A stretch of DNA of 64,000 bases. It comes from Exiguobacterium mexicanum (GTDB lineage Bacteria; Bacillota; Bacilli; Exiguobacteriales; Exiguobacteriaceae). A program made the position numbers and the translations under genes. The DNA lies in the NCBI RefSeq assembly GCF_005960665.1, contig NZ_CP040676.1, positions 1,126,501-1,190,500 on the forward strand, given 5' to 3'. The notes under the pieces were generated by a model that saw only the letters and a list, made by a program, of their open reading frames with translations, was not told the origin of the DNA and ran no database searches. Shown one piece after another: positions 7,135-16,399 of the stretch. Numbering within the stretch: the stretch's first letter is position 1; each line of letters begins with the position of its first letter.

Positions 7135-8301
7135 GTGAAGAAATTTAAACGTATTTTCTTGGTCGTCATGGACTCGGTCGGGATTGGGGAAGCCCCAGAT
7201 GCCGACCAGTTCGGAGACGTCGGTTCAGACACGCTCGGGCATATCGCTCGTGAACACGGTGGGTTGAACATGCCGAACATGGGCCGCCTCGGGCTGTCGA
7301 ACATCAAGCCGATTGACGGCATCGAAGTGTCGACGACACCGAGCGCCTACGGACGCATGGAAGAAATCTCGGCCGGGAAAGACACGATGACTGGCCACTG
7401 GGAGATCATGGGCCTTCATATCGATACGCCTTTCCGCGTGTTCGAAGAATTCCCGGACGATTTGATCGACCGGCTCAAAGAGTTCAGCGGCCGTGACATC
7501 ATCGGCAACAAACCGGCATCAGGGACAGAGATCTTGGATGAGCTCGGCGAAGAGCATGTCAAAACAGGTGCCTTGATCGTCTATACATCAGCTGACTCGG
7601 TGCTCCAAATCGCGGCGCACGAAGAAGTCGTCCCGCTCGACGAGTTGTACCGCATCTGCGAATACGCCCGTGAAATCACGCGCGAAGACCCGTACATGCT
7701 CGGCCGCATCATCGCCCGACCGTTCCTCGGAACGCCTGGCGCGTGGGTCCGGACATCTAATCGTCACGACTATGCGCTCAAGCCGTTCGGCAAGACGGTC
7801 ATGAACACGCTCGAGACGGCAGGGAAAGATGTGATCGCTCTCGGGAAAATCAGCGACATCTATGACGGCGAAGGTGTCACGAAAGCGATTCGGACAAAAT
7901 CGAACATGGATGGCATGGACAAACTCGTCGAATCGCTCGATGAAGAGTTCGAAGGTCTCTGCTTCTTGAACCTCGTCGACTTCGATGCGCTCTTCGGTCA
8001 CCGCCGTGACCCAGAAGGCTATGCGATCGCGCTTGAAGAGTATGACGCCCGTCTACCGGAAGTAATGGAGAAGTTGCGTGAAGACGACTTGCTCATCATT
8101 ACGGCCGACCACGGGAACGACCCGACGGCACCGGGAACGGACCATACGCGTGAATATGTGCCGCTCATCGTCCATCATCACGGTTCGACAGCGGTCGACC
8201 TCGGCATCCGCGGAACGTTCGCCGATATCGGCGCCACAGTGGCCGATAACTTCGACGTCGATGCACCAGCACACGGAAAGAGTTTCTTAAACGAAATTTG
8301 A
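7135..8301 (+). CDS. deoB: phosphopentomutase
   Basis: A 388-residue alkaline-phosphatase-fold enzyme that interconverts (deoxy)ribose 1-phosphate and 5-phosphate, feeding sugar from nucleoside breakdown into central metabolism. [12 protein letters not shown] at the N-terminus holds a metal-binding Asp, [13 protein letters not shown] the phospho-acceptor Thr, and [20 protein letters not shown] the second metal cluster. GTG start follows AAAGGAGGA. It is 23 bases downstream of xerD and 13 upstream of punA, so it is cotranscribed. Confidence 0.96.
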   Translation: MKKFKRIFLVVMDSVGIGEAPDADQFGDVGSDTLGHIAREHGGLNMPNMGRLGLSNIKPIDGIEVSTTPSAYGRMEEISAGKDTMTGHWEIMGLHIDTPFRVFEEFPDDLIDRLKEFSGRDIIGNKPASGTEILDELGEEHVKTGALIVYTSADSVLQIAAHEEVVPLDELYRICEYAREITREDPYMLGRIIARPFLGTPGAWVRTSNRHDYALKPFGKTVMNTLETAGKDVIALGKISDIYDGEGVTKAIRTKSNMDGMDKLVESLDEEFEGLCFLNLVDFDALFGHRRDPEGYAIALEEYDARLPEVMEKLREDDLLIITADHGNDPTAPGTDHTREYVPLIVHHHGSTAVDLGIRGTFADIGATVADNFDVDAPAHGKSFLNEI

Positions 8302-8314
8302 GGAGGCATTACTC

Positions 8315-9124
8315 ATGGTAAATTGGAACGAAACAAAGGCATTTTTACAGGAACGCATGAACGGAACACCAGAAATCGGACTCATTCTCGGCTCAGGTCT
8401 CGGCGTCCTCGCGGATGAAATCGAGAACGCGGTGAAAATCCCTTATGAGGATATCCCGCACTTCCCGGTATCGACCGTCGAAGGCCACGCCGGCCAACTC
8501 GTCTTCGGGGACCTCGAAGGAAAACGCGTCGTCGCGATGCAAGGACGGTTCCACTTCTATGAAGGCTACTCAATGGAACAAGTGACGTTCCCGGTCCGCG
8601 TCCTCAAATTGATCGGTGTCGAAACGCTCATCGTCACGAATGCGGCTGGTGCTTGCAACGAGTCGTTCAACCCGGGGGACTTGATGATCATTACGGATCA
8701 CATCAACTTCTTCGGTACGAGCCCACTCATCGGTAAGAACGCGAGCGACTTCGGAACACGTTTCCCGGACATGTCAGAAGCGTACGATAAGGAGCTCGTC
8801 ACATTGACGGAAGGCGTCGCCACAAAACTTGGACTTTCTGTTCAAAAAGGCGTCTACTTCGGGAACACGGGTCCGACGTATGAGACACCGGCCGAAGTGA
8901 AGATGGCTCGCCTGCTCGGAGGCGACGTTGTCGGCATGTCGACGGTGCCTGAAGTCATCGTGGCCCGTCACTCAGATATGCGAGTGCTCGGCATCTCGTG
9001 CGTATCGAACATGGCAGCCGGGATTTTAGATCAACCGCTCAACCATGAAGAAGTCATCGAGACGACAGAACGCGTCCGCCAAGACTTCCTTTCACTCGTA
9101 CGCGGCACGATTCAAAGCATGTAA
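8315..9124 (+). CDS. punA: purine nucleoside phosphorylase
   Basis: A 269-residue trimeric-type purine nucleoside phosphorylase. Phosphate-binding LGSGLGVLADEIE, the VEGHAGQLVFG and GRFHFYEGYS segments, and the purine-site NAAGACNESFNPGDLMIITDH are all recognisable, as is VVGMSTVPEVIVARH near the C-terminus. It releases ribose 1-phosphate for the DeoB step encoded next door. GGAGGC precedes ATG 8315. Confidence 0.95.
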   Translation: MVNWNETKAFLQERMNGTPEIGLILGSGLGVLADEIENAVKIPYEDIPHFPVSTVEGHAGQLVFGDLEGKRVVAMQGRFHFYEGYSMEQVTFPVRVLKLIGVETLIVTNAAGACNESFNPGDLMIITDHINFFGTSPLIGKNASDFGTRFPDMSEAYDKELVTLTEGVATKLGLSVQKGVYFGNTGPTYETPAEVKMARLLGGDVVGMSTVPEVIVARHSDMRVLGISCVSNMAAGILDQPLNHEEVIETTERVRQDFLSLVRGTIQSM

Positions 9125-9152
9125 CCACTACCCAATTAGGAGGACGAAACTT

Positions 9153-10454
9153 ATGCGCATGGTCGATTTGATTTTGAAAAAACGTAACGGTGGCGAATTG
9201 AACGAAGAGGAGATTCGCTTCATCATCGAAGGCTTCACGAACGAGACGATTCCTGATTATCAGATGTCGGCCCTTTCGATGGCGATTTACTTTAACGGCA
9301 TGACAGAGAAAGAGACGGCGGCCTTGACGATGGAGATGGTCAAGTCTGGTGACGTCATCGATTTGTCGAACATTCAAGGTAAAAAAGTTGATAAACACTC
9401 GACTGGCGGCGTCGGTGACAAAATCAGCTTAATCGTCGCTCCGCTCGTCGCGTCAATCGGGATTCCGGTCGCGAAGATGAGCGGTCGCGGTCTCGGCCAC
9501 ACGGGCGGGACGATCGATAAGCTTGAATCGTTCCCTGGCTTCAACGTCGAGTTGACGGAAGAACAGTTCACGAAGCAAGTAAACGATATCAAGATGTCAA
9601 TCATCGGTCAGACGGGCAACTTGACGCCTGCCGACAAACGTCTTTACGCACTCCGTGACGTGACGGCGACGGTCGATTCAATCCCGCTCATCGCGAGCTC
9701 GATCATGTCGAAGAAAATCGCGGCCGGTGCCGACAGCATCGTCCTCGACGTCAAGACGGGTTCAGGCGCGTTCATGAAGTCGTTCGACGACGCGAAAGCG
9801 CTCGCTGAAGAGATGGTCGCCATCGGTAAGAACGTCGGCCGTAAGACGGTCGCCGTCATCACGGATATGGATCAGCCGCTCGGTTTCGAAATCGGGAACG
9901 CCAATGAAGTGAAAGAAGCGATTGAAGTCCTCTCGGGCAAAGACGTGACTGACTTGAAGACGATTGCCCTCACGATTGCCGGTCATATGGCGGTACTCGG
10001 CGAGTTCTATCAGACGTTCGAGGAAGCGTACGCTGACCTTGAGAAACGGATGGCCGACGGTCATGCCCTCGAAGTGTTCCGTCAGTTCGTAGCGGCACAA
10101 GGTGGCGACGCGTCGCTCGTCGATGACTTGTCGAAACTTCCGCAAGCGAAGTATGAGACGACGTTCGTCGCGAAACAAGCAGGTTACGTCGAGTCGATTA
10201 TCGCTGACGAAGTCGGTGTGGCAGCGATGCTCCTCGGCGCAGGTCGGGCGACAAAAGATGATCAGCTCGACTTCGCGGCCGGTATCACGCTCGAGAAGAA
10301 AGTCGGTGACAAGGTCGAGGCCGGTGACGTGATCGCCGTGCTCCGTTCGAACAAAGAAGACATGACATCTGCGCTCGAGCGGATGGACCACGCGTACACG
10401 ATCGGTGCGACAGAGCCGACGGCGCGTCCACTCGTCCACGCTGTCATCCAGTAA
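9153..10454 (+). CDS. pdp: pyrimidine-nucleoside phosphorylase
   Basis: A 433-residue enzyme of the thymidine/pyrimidine nucleoside phosphorylase family. MRMVDLILKKRNGGELNEEE is the family start; DKHSTGGVGDKISL is the phosphate-binding signature, and the C-terminal PYNP domain (AGITLEKKVGDKVEAGD) is complete. ATG 9153 follows TAGGAGG, so the longer frame starting inside punA is discarded. With punA and deoB it forms a full salvage module for purine and pyrimidine nucleosides. A strong terminator follows; dacF and spoIIA, found downstream in spore formers, are absent. Confidence 0.95.
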   Translation: MRMVDLILKKRNGGELNEEEIRFIIEGFTNETIPDYQMSALSMAIYFNGMTEKETAALTMEMVKSGDVIDLSNIQGKKVDKHSTGGVGDKISLIVAPLVASIGIPVAKMSGRGLGHTGGTIDKLESFPGFNVELTEEQFTKQVNDIKMSIIGQTGNLTPADKRLYALRDVTATVDSIPLIASSIMSKKIAAGADSIVLDVKTGSGAFMKSFDDAKALAEEMVAIGKNVGRKTVAVITDMDQPLGFEIGNANEVKEAIEVLSGKDVTDLKTIALTIAGHMAVLGEFYQTFEEAYADLEKRMADGHALEVFRQFVAAQGGDASLVDDLSKLPQAKYETTFVAKQAGYVESIIADEVGVAAMLLGAGRATKDDQLDFAAGITLEKKVGDKVEAGDVIAVLRSNKEDMTSALERMDHAYTIGATEPTARPLVHAVIQ

Positions 10455-10468
10455 GCGGCAAGTCAGAA

Positions 10469-10509
10469 CGTCTGTTTCCACAAAATAGTGGAGACAGACG
10501 GTTTTTTTT
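10469..10509 (+). terminator. terminator of the xerD-pdp operon
   Basis: Stem CGTCTGTTTCCAC / GTGGAGACAGACG with loop AAAATA, followed by eight T. Confidence 0.9.
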
Positions 10510-10568
10510 GATAGAATGGGCAATGTGTGAGTGAGAATGACAATATGAACATAAAGGGGTAACTTTTC

Positions 10569-11009
10569 ATGAAAAAAGGATCTATGAAATTAGAGAACGG
10601 CGAAATGATCGAATTCGACTTGTTCCACGATGCGGCACCGATCACGGTCGACAACTTCGAGGAGCTCGCGAACAGCGGCTTCTATAACGGTTTGACGTTC
10701 CACCGGGTCATCCCAGGTTTCGTCAGCCAAGGCGGTTGCCCAGACGGGACAGGCATGGGTGGTTCAGGCAAGACGATCCCATGTGAGACATCGACATCGT
10801 TCCCATACAAACATGAAGCGGGTTCGCTTTCAATGGCACACGCCGGACGCAACACGGGCTCGTCACAGTTCTTCATCGTCCATGAGCCACAACCACATCT
10901 CGACGGTGTCCACACGGTCTTCGGAAAAGTGACGTCTGGCCTTGAGCACGCGGTCAAACTTCGTCAAGGCACGAAGATGGCCGAAGTTAAAGTTTGGGAC
11001 GAGAATTGA
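10569..11009 (+). CDS. ppiB: peptidyl-prolyl cis-trans isomerase, cyclophilin type
   Basis: A 146-residue cytosolic cyclophilin that speeds proline isomerisation in folding proteins. The core [15 protein letters not shown] carries the catalytic Arg, and [18 protein letters not shown] the substrate-binding Gln and Phe residues. The single-domain length and lack of a signal peptide fit PpiB. ATG 10569 follows AAAGGGG. It lies upstream of ribT, ypuF and scpAB as in the B. subtilis ppiB region. Confidence 0.93.
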   Translation: MKKGSMKLENGEMIEFDLFHDAAPITVDNFEELANSGFYNGLTFHRVIPGFVSQGGCPDGTGMGGSGKTIPCETSTSFPYKHEAGSLSMAHAGRNTGSSQFFIVHEPQPHLDGVHTVFGKVTSGLEHAVKLRQGTKMAEVKVWDEN

Positions 11010-11098
11010 TTTCTGCCTGAACGTTATGGCACAATGAGCCATGTCTCTCACGTGTTCACTTAGTGAAACATGAATGACTAAAGGTGGTGAAACCAGCA

Positions 11099-11455
11099 AT
11101 GCTGGTGAAATACAAACAATCGTACGAAAAGACGGCGATGGGCTTGCTCGCGTTCTCATGTAGCGACAAATCTCCGCTCGCCTTGCTCGAACTCGTCCGG
11201 TCCTACGAAGAAGACCCTGCCAAATTCCTCTATCTGTGGAGAGTCGGGGAAGACTTCGTCGGGATCATCGGGATGGAGCAACAAGAGACGACGATGTTCA
11301 TCCATCATATCGCGCTGTCTCCGTCGTTCCGCGGCGAGAAGCGTTCTTACGAATTGCTCGATGAGACCCGGAACTTATTGCCGCTCGACTTGACGCTTGT
11401 CGGTCAAGGCAAAACCGGTGACTTGCTCGATAAATGGAACCAAGTCGTCATTTAA
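11099..11455 (+). CDS. ribT: RibT-like GNAT acetyltransferase
   Basis: A 118-residue GNAT-fold protein closely resembling B. subtilis RibT: the start MLVKYKQSYEKTAMGLLAFS and the acyl-CoA-binding region HHIALSPSFRGEKRSYELLD align well by eye. In Bacillus, ribT is the last gene of the riboflavin operon and its substrate is unclear. Here the ribDEAH genes are absent and it is a single gene between ppiB and a convergent DUF309 gene. ATG 11099 is chosen over GTG 11084/11087, since AGGTGGTGA then has an 8-base spacing. Confidence 0.8.
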   Translation: MLVKYKQSYEKTAMGLLAFSCSDKSPLALLELVRSYEEDPAKFLYLWRVGEDFVGIIGMEQQETTMFIHHIALSPSFRGEKRSYELLDETRNLLPLDLTLVGQGKTGDLLDKWNQVVI

Positions 11456-11485
11456 AAAAAGCTAGGCTCAGCGCCTAGCTTTTTT
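11456..11485. terminator. bidirectional terminator between ribT and ypuF
   Basis: AAAAAGCTAGGC and GCCTAGCTTTTT arms around TCAGC; serves both convergent genes, and the ypuF stop lies in it. Confidence 0.9.
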
Positions 11486-11938
11486 ACGTGCCTCAAGCGC
11501 CCGGAGCCGTTCGGTGACGACGGGTGTCCGGTCTCGATACATATGTTTATGGACGAGCTCGTCAAACGTCAAAGTGGTCGGTTCGAAGGCGGGCTTCAAA
11601 CGCTCGATGCGTTGTCGTGTCGCTTCATTGAGCGGAAGCGCCTCCGGGAGCGGCCAACGCTCCAAGTCACGGGCAAACGTCGCGGTATCGATTCCGAGGG
11701 CTTCGAGTTCGGTCACGGCCAACGTGAGCTTCTGCTGTAACGCTGCGATACTCTTTTTTGCACCGGGCGTGTTACCGCGACGGGCATGGTAGTGGGCAAC
11801 GGCGTATTGAATCAAGGCAGCGTAACCGAGATCCTCTCGCCCCCCGTCCTGCCATGCTTCTTCAAGCACTTCGTGGCACTCGAAATAATCGGCATGACAT
11901 TCAAATAAGAGCGTATACTGGATAAAAGGCGTCGACAT
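11468..11938 (-). CDS. ypuF: DUF309 family protein YpuF
   Basis: A 156-residue all-helical DUF309 protein of unknown function. The family hallmark FECHEVLEEAWQ is near residue 18, followed by LIQYAVAHYHARRGN. The same gene lies between ribT and scpA in B. subtilis, but here it is on the opposite strand. ATG 11938 is preferred over TTG 11941, as AAAGGAG precedes both. No membrane segments. Confidence 0.85.
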   Translation of the reverse strand: MSTPFIQYTLLFECHADYFECHEVLEEAWQDGGREDLGYAALIQYAVAHYHARRGNTPGAKKSIAALQQKLTLAVTELEALGIDTATFARDLERWPLPEALPLNEATRQRIERLKPAFEPTTLTFDELVHKHMYRDRTPVVTERLRALEARKKARR

Positions 11939-12016
11939 CAAATTTCTCCTTTCGTGGTCACGGTACTACAAAACATGTTATACTAAAGCGCAAAAATGTA
12001 AATGGCAGGTGTCTCT

Positions 12017-12784
12017 ATGGAAGCGTACAACGTCAAAATCGATACGTTCGAAGGCCCGCTTGACCTGTTGCTCCACTTGATTGGAAAAATGGAGCTCGAC
12101 ATCGCAGACATCTCTGTCTCCGAGGTCACGGATCAGTATGTCGCCTATATCCGGACGATGCAAAAATTTGAACTCGATGTGGCCAGTGAATATTTGGTCA
12201 TGGCGGCGACGTTGCTCCAATTGAAGAGCAAGCAACTGTTGCCACCGGTTCCAGTTGAAGAAGATGACATTCCCGACTTTGGGGAAGAACCGACCCGAGA
12301 AGGGTTGATTCGACAGTTGATTGAATATAAGGCGTATAAAGAAGCGGTCGTATTCATGCGCGAGCAAGAAGAGTCTCGCCTCGAACTGTATAGCCGTCCC
12401 GGTGAGGATTTGACGCGCTACATGTCCGACCTCGTCCAGCCGTATGACGGTCCACTCAACTTTGCGGACTTATTACACGCCTATTCGAAAATGGTCGAAC
12501 GCAAGCGGTGGAAAGAGCGTCGCAAAAAGACGATCAAACGTGAAGAACGGACGCTTGAAGAACAGATGACACGGTTGCACGATCACGTCTCGGCAAAGCG
12601 GACAACATCGTTCTTCTCGTTTTTTGAGGAACGTCCCGATGTGTCGGACCTTGTCGTCACGTTCATGGCGCTACTCGAATTGATCAAGTTGCGCGTCGTT
12701 ACGACTAAACAGGAAGAGCGAGACATTCAAATCTCGTTCGTCGAATCGTCAAAGGAAAGGGATGAAGCCGTTGCTGTCTTATGA
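12017..12784 (+). CDS. scpA: segregation and condensation protein A
   Basis: A 255-residue kleisin that bridges the heads of the SMC dimer in the condensin complex. The diagnostic start [19 protein letters not shown], the [20 protein letters not shown] segment and the C-terminal winged helix ([16 protein letters not shown]) are present. ATG 12017 matches homologues better than ATG 12002, though its Shine-Dalgarno (GCAGGTG) is weak. Its end overlaps scpB by 23 bases, which implies coupled translation of the two condensin subunits. Confidence 0.95.
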   Translation: MEAYNVKIDTFEGPLDLLLHLIGKMELDIADISVSEVTDQYVAYIRTMQKFELDVASEYLVMAATLLQLKSKQLLPPVPVEEDDIPDFGEEPTREGLIRQLIEYKAYKEAVVFMREQEESRLELYSRPGEDLTRYMSDLVQPYDGPLNFADLLHAYSKMVERKRWKERRKKTIKREERTLEEQMTRLHDHVSAKRTTSFFSFFEERPDVSDLVVTFMALLELIKLRVVTTKQEERDIQISFVESSKERDEAVAVL

Positions 12785-13355
12785 AACGATTATTGAGAGT
12801 CTATTGTTCGTCGTCGGCGAAGAAGGAATGGAAGTGCGGGCCCTCGCGGACACGCTCGACATTTCGGAAGCCGCTGCACGCGAACAGTTGAGCAAACTAG
12901 AAGCATCGTTCAAAGATTCGGGTCGTCCGTTCCAACTGATTGAATCCGCGGGCGTGTATAAGCTCGTGACGATTCCTGAAGTGTCGGAGTACATTCAACG
13001 CTACGTCGGCACGATGGCCGAACAGGCGTTATCACGTGCCGCGATGGAGACGCTCGTCATCATCGCGTACAAGCAACCGGTCACCCGGGCTGATATCGAG
13101 GAAGTCCGGGGCGTTAAAGTCGAACGTGTCATCCATACGCTGTTGTCTAAAGGATTGATTGAAGCGGCCGGCCGGGCCAAGACAATCGGCCGGGCCAAGT
13201 TATACCGGACGACCGAACATTTCCTGGACCATTTTGGATTCAATTCACTCGATGAATTGCCCCCATTAACGTTTGAAGACGAGCTCTCGGACGAAGGCGA
13301 TTTGTTCTTCGGCCAGCCGTCTGCGATTACGCAAGATAGATTGGAGAATGAATAA
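12762..13355 (+). CDS. scpB: segregation and condensation protein B
   Basis: A 197-residue protein with tandem winged-helix domains that dimerises and binds ScpA. The sequence [16 protein letters not shown] and [22 protein letters not shown] are typical. AAAGGAAAGGG precedes ATG 12762 within scpA. rluB begins on the base after its stop. In spore-forming Bacillus other genes (dacB, spmA, spmB) stand between scpB and rluB; none are here. Confidence 0.95.
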   Translation: MKPLLSYETIIESLLFVVGEEGMEVRALADTLDISEAAAREQLSKLEASFKDSGRPFQLIESAGVYKLVTIPEVSEYIQRYVGTMAEQALSRAAMETLVIIAYKQPVTRADIEEVRGVKVERVIHTLLSKGLIEAAGRAKTIGRAKLYRTTEHFLDHFGFNSLDELPPLTFEDELSDEGDLFFGQPSAITQDRLENE

Positions 13356-14114
13356 ATGGAACGTTTACAAAAAGTGATTGCCCAAGCAGGTGTCGCCTCA
13401 CGGCGTAAAGCCGAAGAAATGATTTTAGATGGACGGGTGCGCGTCAACGGGAAAGTCGTGCGCGAACTCGGTACGAAAGTCGGTCCAAAGTCTGAAGTCG
13501 AGGTCGACGGTGTGAAAATCGAACAAGAAGAGCATGTTTATTATGTGCTCTACAAGCCGAGCGGTTACGTCTCGACGGTCGAAGACGATAAAGGACGGAA
13601 AGTCATCACCGATCTCGTACCGCCTGGATCGCGTGTCTTCCCGGTTGGACGTCTCGACTATAACACGACGGGACTCATCATTTTAACGAATGACGGTGAG
13701 TTCTCGAATATGATGACCCATCCGAAGTTCAAGATCCCAAAACGTTATGTCGCGAAAGTGAAGAACATTCCTTCGTATATCGCGATTAAACAACTCGAGT
13801 CGGGTGTCGAACTCGATGACGGCTACAAGACGGGTAGCGCCCAAGTGAAGATGAAGACGGTCGACCATAAGAAAAACTCGGCCATCTTAGAAATCGTCAT
13901 CTCGGAAGGCCATAACCGTCAAATCCGTCGCATGCTCGAAGCAGTCGGTTCAGAAGTCATCAAACTGAAACGCGAACAGTTCGGTTTCTTGACGCTCGAC
14001 GGTCTCACGACGGGCGAATGGCGTGAACTGTCACGCAAGGAAGTATCGAAGCTACGTGAGCTTGCCAACCCGACCGTACCACCCGTACAACGGGGCAAGA
14101 AAAAGAAAAAATAA
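13356..14114 (+). CDS. rluB: 23S rRNA pseudouridine synthase RluB
   Basis: A 252-residue RsuA-family enzyme that makes a pseudouridine in 23S rRNA (position 2605 in E. coli numbering). The N-terminal S4 RNA-binding domain (MERLQKVIAQAGVASRRKAE) is followed by the catalytic GRLDYNTTGLIILTNDG, D being the nucleophile, and EGHNRQIRRML. A lysine-rich C-terminal tail probably aids RNA binding. The start abuts the scpB stop, so it is the last gene of the scpAB-rluB operon. Confidence 0.93.
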   Translation: MERLQKVIAQAGVASRRKAEEMILDGRVRVNGKVVRELGTKVGPKSEVEVDGVKIEQEEHVYYVLYKPSGYVSTVEDDKGRKVITDLVPPGSRVFPVGRLDYNTTGLIILTNDGEFSNMMTHPKFKIPKRYVAKVKNIPSYIAIKQLESGVELDDGYKTGSAQVKMKTVDHKKNSAILEIVISEGHNRQIRRMLEAVGSEVIKLKREQFGFLTLDGLTTGEWRELSRKEVSKLRELANPTVPPVQRGKKKKK

Positions 14115-14119
14115 CAACT

Positions 14120-14150
14120 AAAAAATCGTCCTGAGATAGGATGATTTTTT
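14120..14150 (+). terminator. terminator after rluB
   Basis: AAAAAATCGTCCT / AGGATGATTTTTT stem with loop GAGAT and a T-rich tail. Confidence 0.85.
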
Positions 14151-14250
14151 ATTTTGTGGAGATTGTGTGACAAAAAGATGAAAAAAGTCTGTTAATGTGC
14201 GTTTTTGGTGTTTTTTCAGTACAATAACAACTAAAGGATGGTGTGAACTC

Positions 14251-14832
14251 ATGACGAAAGAAACAAAGTCGGGTGATCGCATGAACCAGGCGATGGCCCA
14301 TAAGAAAAAACGGTCATTTTGGCGGCTCATGATTATGACGATGGTCCTGTTCGCAGGAGCGGTCGTTATCATGCAATTGTTTGAACAAGCCGGCAACGAC
14401 GGACGTATCGAGGCCGGTGACGATGCGCCGAACTTCAAGCTCGTCAGTCTTGACGGGACGACGATGGTCGAGCGTGACACATACGACGGTAAAGGGTTGC
14501 TCTTGAACTTCTGGGGCACATTCTGTGAACCGTGTGAGAAAGAGATGCCGGTCGTCCAGGATAACTATGCCGCACTCCAAGACATGGGCGTCGATTTTTG
14601 GGCGGTCAACGTCGGCGAGACACCGCTTCGGGTCGATAATTTCGTGAACGGCCTCGGCGTCAAGCTCGACTATCCGATTTTGATGGACACGCGCAGCGAA
14701 GTCGAGAAGGCGTACGGGATTTATAACTTGCCGGTCACGTTCGTCATCGATGCCGACGGCAAAGTGATTGAAAAGTACGAAGGTGAACTCACGAAAGAGA
14801 AACTGATGGAGTTGGCCGAGAAGTCATTGTAA
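14251..14832 (+). CDS. resA: thiol-disulfide oxidoreductase ResA
   Basis: A 193-residue membrane-anchored extracytoplasmic thioredoxin-like protein that reduces apocytochrome c cysteines before haem attachment. A basic N-terminus, then one membrane helix (about 31-48), then the ResA fold with the active site WGTFCEPCEKEMP (CxxC) and cis-Pro in NLPVTFVIDADG. ATG 14251 after AAAGGATGG is used; the frame extends further upstream, and ATG 14281 is also possible. First gene of resABC. A TACAAT at about 14219 may be its -10. Confidence 0.93.
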   Translation: MTKETKSGDRMNQAMAHKKKRSFWRLMIMTMVLFAGAVVIMQLFEQAGNDGRIEAGDDAPNFKLVSLDGTTMVERDTYDGKGLLLNFWGTFCEPCEKEMPVVQDNYAALQDMGVDFWAVNVGETPLRVDNFVNGLGVKLDYPILMDTRSEVEKAYGIYNLPVTFVIDADGKVIEKYEGELTKEKLMELAEKSL

Positions 14833-14851
14833 GCGAACGGGGGGCGCACAA

Positions 14852-16399
14852 ATGCTAGATATGAAATACGACGGCGCCGATTTACGATCGAAGCGTCGTC
14901 CACGGTCATGGATTGACCGGGTGTGGAGCTTTTTTGCATCGGTCAAGGTCGGTCTATGGCTCATCGGGCTTATCATCGTCGGGTCGGCGATCGGAACGAT
15001 TTTCCCGCAAGAGATGTATATTCCGCAACAGTTGCCGGCGAACCAGTATTACACGGACGAGTACGGGACACCGGGTACGATTTACTACACGCTAGGATTC
15101 CACAACCTCTATACATCGTGGTGGTACATCACGTTGATCGTGATGCTGACGTTATCGCTCATCGTTGTATCGATTGATCGATTTTTCCCGCTGTATAAAG
15201 CGTTGAAATTTCAACCGGTCCGACGTACCGATCGCTTCATGCGCGGACAACGTTTGATTGGTGAGGGAAAAGGGACGGACGAGCAAATCGATGCGTTCGG
15301 AGAGGCTTTAAAAGCCAAGCGTTATCAAGTGAAGCGTGATGGGGATGCCTTACTCGCCGAGAAATATCGATTCGGTCGCTGGGGTCCATACGTCAATCAC
15401 ATTGGGCTCGTCATCTTCTTCATCGGGGCGATGCTTCGCGTTTTCCCGGCATTCCATACGGATACGCTCGAATGGGTGCGCGAAGGCGATACGGTTCCGC
15501 TCGAAGCGACGGATGATGAATATTATCTTCGCAACGATCAGTTCATCTTAGAGATATATGATCCGGAAAATAACGCGGAAGATGCGAAATTTGCCAAGGC
15601 GATCGAGAAAGCGGGCGCAGTCCCGAAAAACTATGAGACGGAATTGACGCTGTTCAAGAAGACCGGGACGAACGAGGACGGATCGCCGCAACTCGAGGAA
15701 GTCGATACCGGTTCGACGAAAGTGAACCACCCGTTCAAGTTTGAAAAGTACGAAGTGTATCAAGAACAGTATTCGAGTCGCCTGGAATTCTTGTCGATGT
15801 CCTTTAACGTTGCCGATAAAGAGACAGGTGATGTGTATGGACCGTTCACGGTCGATTTGACGAACCCGGAGACGACGTATGACCTCGGAGACGTCACGGT
15901 CAAACTGAACGACCTGTATCCTGACTTTGAGGTCAAGGACGGCCAACCGAACACGAAATCGCCACGGGCACTCAACCCGGCCTTCTTCATGGCGATTGAC
16001 ACACCAGACGGCACGACGGAATCGAATTTGATTGGAATTCGTTTAAACGTGGCCGATGAAGATAATCGCTATGTGTTCCAGTTCGCTGGTACGGAGATGG
16101 CAAGTACGAGTGGTCTACGCGTCAAGAGTGACTCGACGTATCCGATTTTGATTGTCGGTGGAGTCATCTTCATGATTGGAATTGTCATGGGGATGTATTG
16201 GCCGCACCGTCGTATCTGGATTCGCCGACACAATGAGACGGACGTGCTCGTCGCTGGTTTCACCAACAAGAACCCGTCCTCGCTCAATCGCGAAATCACA
16301 CCGCTCCTAGAGAAAAATGGCCTGCCGATCTGGGAAGATCAGGCACGGTTTGAAAAAAAGACGGACGACAACTCAACCAATGAAAGAGGGGAATCATAA
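14852..16399 (+). CDS. resB: cytochrome c biogenesis protein ResB
   Basis: A 515-residue membrane protein of the system II haem ligation complex. Three N-terminal membrane helices (about 24-45, 78-100 and 170-190), a large extracytoplasmic domain, and a last helix near 425-450 (YPILIVGGVIFMIGIVMGMYWPH) match ResB/Ccs1. With ResC it exports haem and attaches it to CxxCH proteins. It starts 19 bases after resA and its stop TAA overlaps the resC ATG. Confidence 0.93.
   Translation: MLDMKYDGADLRSKRRPRSWIDRVWSFFASVKVGLWLIGLIIVGSAIGTIFPQEMYIPQQLPANQYYTDEYGTPGTIYYTLGFHNLYTSWWYITLIVMLTLSLIVVSIDRFFPLYKALKFQPVRRTDRFMRGQRLIGEGKGTDEQIDAFGEALKAKRYQVKRDGDALLAEKYRFGRWGPYVNHIGLVIFFIGAMLRVFPAFHTDTLEWVREGDTVPLEATDDEYYLRNDQFILEIYDPENNAEDAKFAKAIEKAGAVPKNYETELTLFKKTGTNEDGSPQLEEVDTGSTKVNHPFKFEKYEVYQEQYSSRLEFLSMSFNVADKETGDVYGPFTVDLTNPETTYDLGDVTVKLNDLYPDFEVKDGQPNTKSPRALNPAFFMAIDTPDGTTESNLIGIRLNVADEDNRYVFQFAGTEMASTSGLRVKSDSTYPILIVGGVIFMIGIVMGMYWPHRRIWIRRHNETDVLVAGFTNKNPSSLNREITPLLEKNGLPIWEDQARFEKKTDDNSTNERGES

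Noticed and set aside
9762-10523. 253-codon open frame on the minus strand inside pdp
   Set aside because: It lies antisense to a clear pyrimidine-nucleoside phosphorylase and comes from the codon bias of GC-rich Bacillales genes; sequence is Arg/Asp/Val/Phe-rich without a family pattern.
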